From Flavobacteriales bacterium (GTDB lineage Bacteria > Bacteroidota > Bacteroidia > NS11-12g > UBA955), in NCBI GenBank assembly GCA_947450405.1, contig CANFVI010000062.1:1-9423 (forward strand): DNA of 9,423 nt, read 5' to 3'. Shown one piece after another: positions 7,101 to 9,423 of the stretch. The position numbers and the translations under genes were made by a program. The notes beneath the pieces were generated by a model, which was not told the DNA's origin, did no database searches, and saw only the letters and a program-made list of their open reading frames with translations. The first letter of the stretch is position 1. Every line of letters starts with the position of its first letter.

Positions 7101-9423
7101 GCGTATGCTACTTATGGTGCAGGGTACTATGATTCTTTGGAGGTATTAATTTCTACAAACTGTGGAAGTAGCTGGACATCATTGTATTTAAAAGGGGGTA
7201 CAGGGCTTGCCACTAATGGTGGTGCCAATGTAACAGCATCAATTTTTACTCCAACATCCACTCAATGGCGCACCGATAGTTTATTTATAAATGGCTATGG
7301 TAGTAATAGCTCGGTTTTATTAAGTTTTAGAAACCGTGGGCATTATGGACAGGCAATTTATGTGGATAATATAAATATTCAATCCTTGCCAATTGCAGCT
7401 TTTACTGCAAGCAATACTAATGTTTGCGCTGGTACAGGGGTTAACTTTATTGATAATTCTTCTAACTCACCTACTAGTTGGAATTGGAGTTTTCCTAGTG
7501 GAACCCCATCTAATAGTATTTTACAAAATCCAACTGGTATAACATGGAGTGCAGGAGGTATTTATAATGTTTCTTTTACAGCTACCAATGCTGCTGGGAG
7601 CAATACAACCTCACAAAACATTATTGTTATTGCTAATTTAACTCCATCTGTTTCAATTTCGACCTCGGCAAATAACACTTGCAATGGCACTCCTTTAACT
7701 ATTACCGCAACACCTTTTAATGGAGGGGTATCACCAACTTATAATTTTAAAGTTAATGGGGCAAGCGTTCAGAATACTAATAGTAGTACTTATACATCTT
7801 CTTCTTTTAACAATAATGATGTTGTTGTCTGTACCATGAATGCAAATAACATTTGTCAAACTGCCTCTTCAGCAACGAGCGGAACCATAACTTTATTTAT
7901 TAAACAGAATTCTACAAAAACTATTACCACTTCGATATGTGCAGGAAGCAGCTACACTGTTGGTTCTTCGATTTATAATACAACTGGAACATTTGTAACG
8001 CATCTGACAAATTATGTGGGTTGTGATTCAGCAGTAACTTTAAATTTAACGGTAAAACCAACTTCAACAAAAATTATTACTACTTCAATATGTGCAGGAA
8101 ACAGCTACACTGTTGGTTCTTCGAGTTATAATACTACTGGAACTTTTGTAACGCATCTCACAAATTATTTAGGTTGTGATTCGGCGGTAACTTTAAATCT
8201 GACAGTAAAACCAACTTCAACAAATTCGGTTACGACTTCGATCTGTTCTGGAAGCAGCTACACTGTTGGTTCTTCGAGTTATAATACTACTGGAACATTT
8301 GTAACACATCTGACAAATTATTTAGGTTGTGATTCAGCGATAACTTTAAATCTGACAGTAAAACCAAGCTCAACAAATTTAATTACTACTTCAATTTGCG
8401 CTGGAAGCATCTACACTGTTGGTTCTTCGAGTTATAGCACAACGGGCACATTTGTAACGCATCTGACAAATTATGTGGGTTGTGATTCAGCGATAACTTT
8501 AAATCTGACAGTAAAAGCAACTTCAACAAAAATTATTACTACTTCAATATGTGCAGGAAACAGCTACACTGTTGGCTCTTCAAGTTATAGCACAACGGGC
8601 ACATTTGTAACGCATCTGACAAATTATTTGGGTTGTGATTCAGCCGTAACTTTAAATTTAACAGTTGATTCATTAGTCAATCCGTCGATTGTCATTAATG
8701 CATCTTCCAATAATATCTGTATTGGAACTAATGTTATATTCACAGCTACTCCAATAAATGGAGGTTATAATCCAGTTTTTCAATGGAAATTAAATGGTAA
8801 TAATGTAGGTGGAAATACTGCAACTTATTCTAATTCAACTTTAGCAAATAGTGATGTTATTAACTGTATTATGACTAGCAATAATACCTGTCAATCTCAA
8901 TCTAATGTATCAAGCGGTAATATTGTTATGTCGGTGAATATTTGTAATGGAGGTGGGATTTTTATTCCGTCCAACAACAATCCCTGCACATCGATTAATT
9001 GCTCTAATAATTCAGGGATGATAGCCAACCATTTAAACCAACGTACAAGTTACGATCACGATATAAATGGAGGATTAGTAGATGACCCTACGGGAACAGG
9101 CAGTGGTTCATGTATCACACCAGCAGGAACAGCAGGCAGTCATTTACCAATAGGACCAAACTTGGTTTATTATCAGGGTAATACTTTATTAGCAAACTCC
9201 TACACTAATGAACCTATGCCTCCAGGTATTAGCAATGCAGGTAATAGCCAAAGAACAATATGGTATATATTCAAAGCCCCATCCATGCCAGATGCCTGGA
9301 TCAACATTAACCTGAACTACAGCAGCAGCTATGGTTTTAATAATACGAACGGTACAGTAAATGGCGTAGGCGCTTACCAAAGCCCATGGATAATAGCATT
9401 ATATGTATTATCAGGTGGTACAG
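4170..9423 (+). CDS. Giant secreted modular protein: Asp-box beta-propeller, PKD, choice-of-anchor-J-like, Cys repeats, Ig-like (3' end missing)
   Basis: One open frame gives 1751 codons with no stop before the window edge. Residues 1 to about 20 are a signal peptide (MKKNILILFVVLCFF..SYSQ). Residues about 130-810 form a BNR/Asp-box (VPS10/sortilin- or GH74-like) beta-propeller. It opens with WNERGP (133) and GRVRAIW (159-165), then FIGGVDGGLWKTT (177-189); Asp boxes such as STDGGVTW, STDGGNTW, STDGGANW, STNSGSIW, STNSGATW and STNGGTSW start near 245, 287, 396, 445, 580 and 721; it closes with ATHGRGLW (800-807). Next come a PKD-like domain (820-899), a choice-of-anchor-J/cleaved-adhesin-like domain (902-1073), a second PKD (1075-1155), an Ig-like domain (about 1158-1245), five 51-aa Cys repeats (1251-1499), another Ig-like domain (1500-1589), and a region (1590-1751) with an IWYIFKAP motif resembling pre-peptidase-type beta-sandwiches. 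No catalytic residues are assignable, so an adhesin-like or binding role is inferred. A T9SS sorting domain is expected beyond the edge but not seen. Confidence 0.9.
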   Translation, partial: MKKNILILFVVLCFFSSYSQKTPTYQLLKNVKQLDESFCKYKLQWLRLKTDVLDVFPKHKIFVGEEDKEGENEKYDGPAQAAMQNFEMTKDPALGYVPSERLLTALDATVFSQNVVMGNNVVSGTSPLPALTWNERGPIYDGTGVSNGNTRANSGIASGRVRAIWVDLNDTSKKTVFIGGVDGGLWKTTNITASTPTWTLVNDYLSNLAIAAITQDPTSPSTMYFCTGESYYNVDAVRGVGVFKSTDGGVTWNFLSSTSAFVNCTRILCDYLGNIYLATRGTGLRRSTDGGNTWSADLTPSGLTSDICDMEISSTTVAGRLHIVTGIFSTQAYRFTDVPTTVSASTGWTTPTTAFPSFSQRAEIACSNQGLGNANACTLYALPANASYQVPTIYKSTDGGANWVTTGGVPSATWASGQGWYALSVDINPSDPTQVIIGGLDTYKSTNSGSIWTQLSTWVGTSPVNQYVHADVHKVLWYDNGNKLIFGSDGGVFFSSDGGTTIRDRNTGLRIKQFYSCAIHPSSTNYFLAGAQDNGVHQFNNSGLSNTLEVTGGDGAFVAIDQDQPQYQFGSYIYNQYRRSTNSGATWSSVNLSSTTGQFINPIDYDNSNNIMYCGDASASYRRWTNPQTGSTSAVIGISNMAGNVTAVTVSPYTSNRVYFGTSNGKVVRVDNANTITSGSAGVDLSTGLSSGTISCIAVGPSDNYLLAILSNYGINNIWFSTNGGTSWVACDGNLPDMPVRWAMFYPSTSGKAFIATETGVWATDSLLGTSTIWTANSTFPKVRTDMLKYRSSDGTIIAATHGRGLWSTSLPIIIPPAPTAGIISNKSSTCIGNSISFTDNSFNNPTSWSWSFPGGTPSSSAAQNPGSVYWSTSGTYTISLTATNVYGSSTTTSTINILPTFSIPFSEGFQGVSFLPANWTAINNVGAWAQATTGKNSTKCAFYDNYNTNANGLKDEMWTPPLNFTGASSVKLKFDVAYATYGAGYYDSLEVLISTNCGSSWTSLYLKGGTGLATNGGANVTASIFTPTSTQWRTDSLFINGYGSNSSVLLSFRNRGHYGQAIYVDNINIQSLPIAAFTASNTNVCAGTGVNFIDNSSNSPTSWNWSFPSGTPSNSILQNPTGITWSAGGIYNVSFTATNAAGSNTTSQNIIVIANLTPSVSISTSANNTCNGTPLTITATPFNGGVSPTYNFKVNGASVQNTNSSTYTSSSFNNNDVVVCTMNANNICQTASSATSGTITLFIKQNSTKTITTSICAGSSYTVGSSIYNTTGTFVTHLTNYVGCDSAVTLNLTVKPTSTKIITTSICAGNSYTVGSSSYNTTGTFVTHLTNYLGCDSAVTLNLTVKPTSTNSVTTSICSGSSYTVGSSSYNTTGTFVTHLTNYLGCDSAITLNLTVKPSSTNLITTSICAGSIYTVGSSSYSTTGTFVTHLTNYVGCDSAITLNLTVKATSTKIITTSICAGNSYTVGSSSYSTTGTFVTHLTNYLGCDSAVTLNLTVDSLVNPSIVINASSNNICIGTNVIFTATPINGGYNPVFQWKLNGNNVGGNTATYSNSTLANSDVINCIMTSNNTCQSQSNVSSGNIVMSVNICNGGGIFIPSNNNPCTSINCSNNSGMIANHLNQRTSYDHDINGGLVDDPTGTGSGSCITPAGTAGSHLPIGPNLVYYQGNTLLANSYTNEPMPPGISNAGNSQRTIWYIFKAPSMPDAWININLNYSSSYGFNNTNGTVNGVGAYQSPWIIALYVLSGGT
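7920..8666 (+). repeat. Five in-frame 153-bp tandem repeats (51-aa Cys-containing units)
   Basis: The units start at 7920, 8073, 8226, 8379 and 8532 with an exact 153-bp period. The last unit loses similarity after about 8666. Each encodes a first block like TTSICAGSSYTVGSSSYNTT, a middle GTFVTHLTNY, and a GCDSAVTLNLTV end, with two conserved cysteines (SIC and GCDS), followed by a K-P/A-S/T-S-T linker. Two cysteines per unit suggest one intra-unit disulfide in the oxidising extracytoplasmic space. Similar SIC...GCDS units occur in other Bacteroidota surface proteins. Being in frame, the array can gain or lose whole units without breaking the protein. Confidence 0.95.

Noticed and set aside
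7920..8684. CRISPR-like periodic repeat array
   Set aside because: The period is 153 bp, the similarity extends across most of the unit, and the whole array is an open reading frame in phase with the protein. There are no short repeats with unique spacers.

Overview
The window looks like a chromosomal segment of a Bacteroidota bacterium (Flavobacteria/Chitinophagia-like). The evidence is AT-rich DNA, TAnnTTTG-type -7 promoter boxes, poor Shine-Dalgarno sites, a typical C-terminal type IX secretion (T9SS) type A sorting domain on one protein, and the PKD, choice-of-anchor-J-like and BNR/Asp-box surface-protein modules common in this phylum. The genus cannot be fixed from the sequence alone.

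Layout. Positions 1-3966 are all transcribed leftward (minus strand). Read in that direction they hold a 754-aa secreted lamin-tail/Calx-beta protein with a T9SS tail (3966-1702), an intrinsic terminator (about 1692-1661), a MarR-family regulator (1614-1165), a YceI-family protein (1096-563), a second intrinsic terminator (543-506) and the first 151 codons of argS (455 to the window edge). From 4170 to the right edge (9423) one uninterrupted plus-strand reading frame encodes at least 1751 residues of a giant secreted modular protein. It has no stop codon in the window, so its C-terminus is missing. The two large surface-protein genes are divergent across a 203-bp intergenic region containing a perfect 16-bp palindrome flanked by outward-facing -7-like boxes.

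How the genes relate. marR and yceI form a regulatory unit. A perfect 26-nt inverted repeat overlaps the marR promoter, and an imperfect copy of the same site lies in the 68-bp marR-yceI gap. MarR therefore probably represses itself and yceI. The giant protein and the Calx-beta protein both look like exported surface or secreted adhesin-type proteins. Only the Calx-beta protein shows its T9SS tail inside the window. argS is an unrelated housekeeping gene.

The most notable features are the paired MarR operators, the five 153-bp in-frame tandem repeats in the giant gene whose DNA similarity is patchwork (a recombination signature), and the unusual domain series of the giant protein. I see no transposon, CRISPR array, tRNA, rRNA or defence system. 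I found no convincing wholly new system; the items below are graded accordingly.
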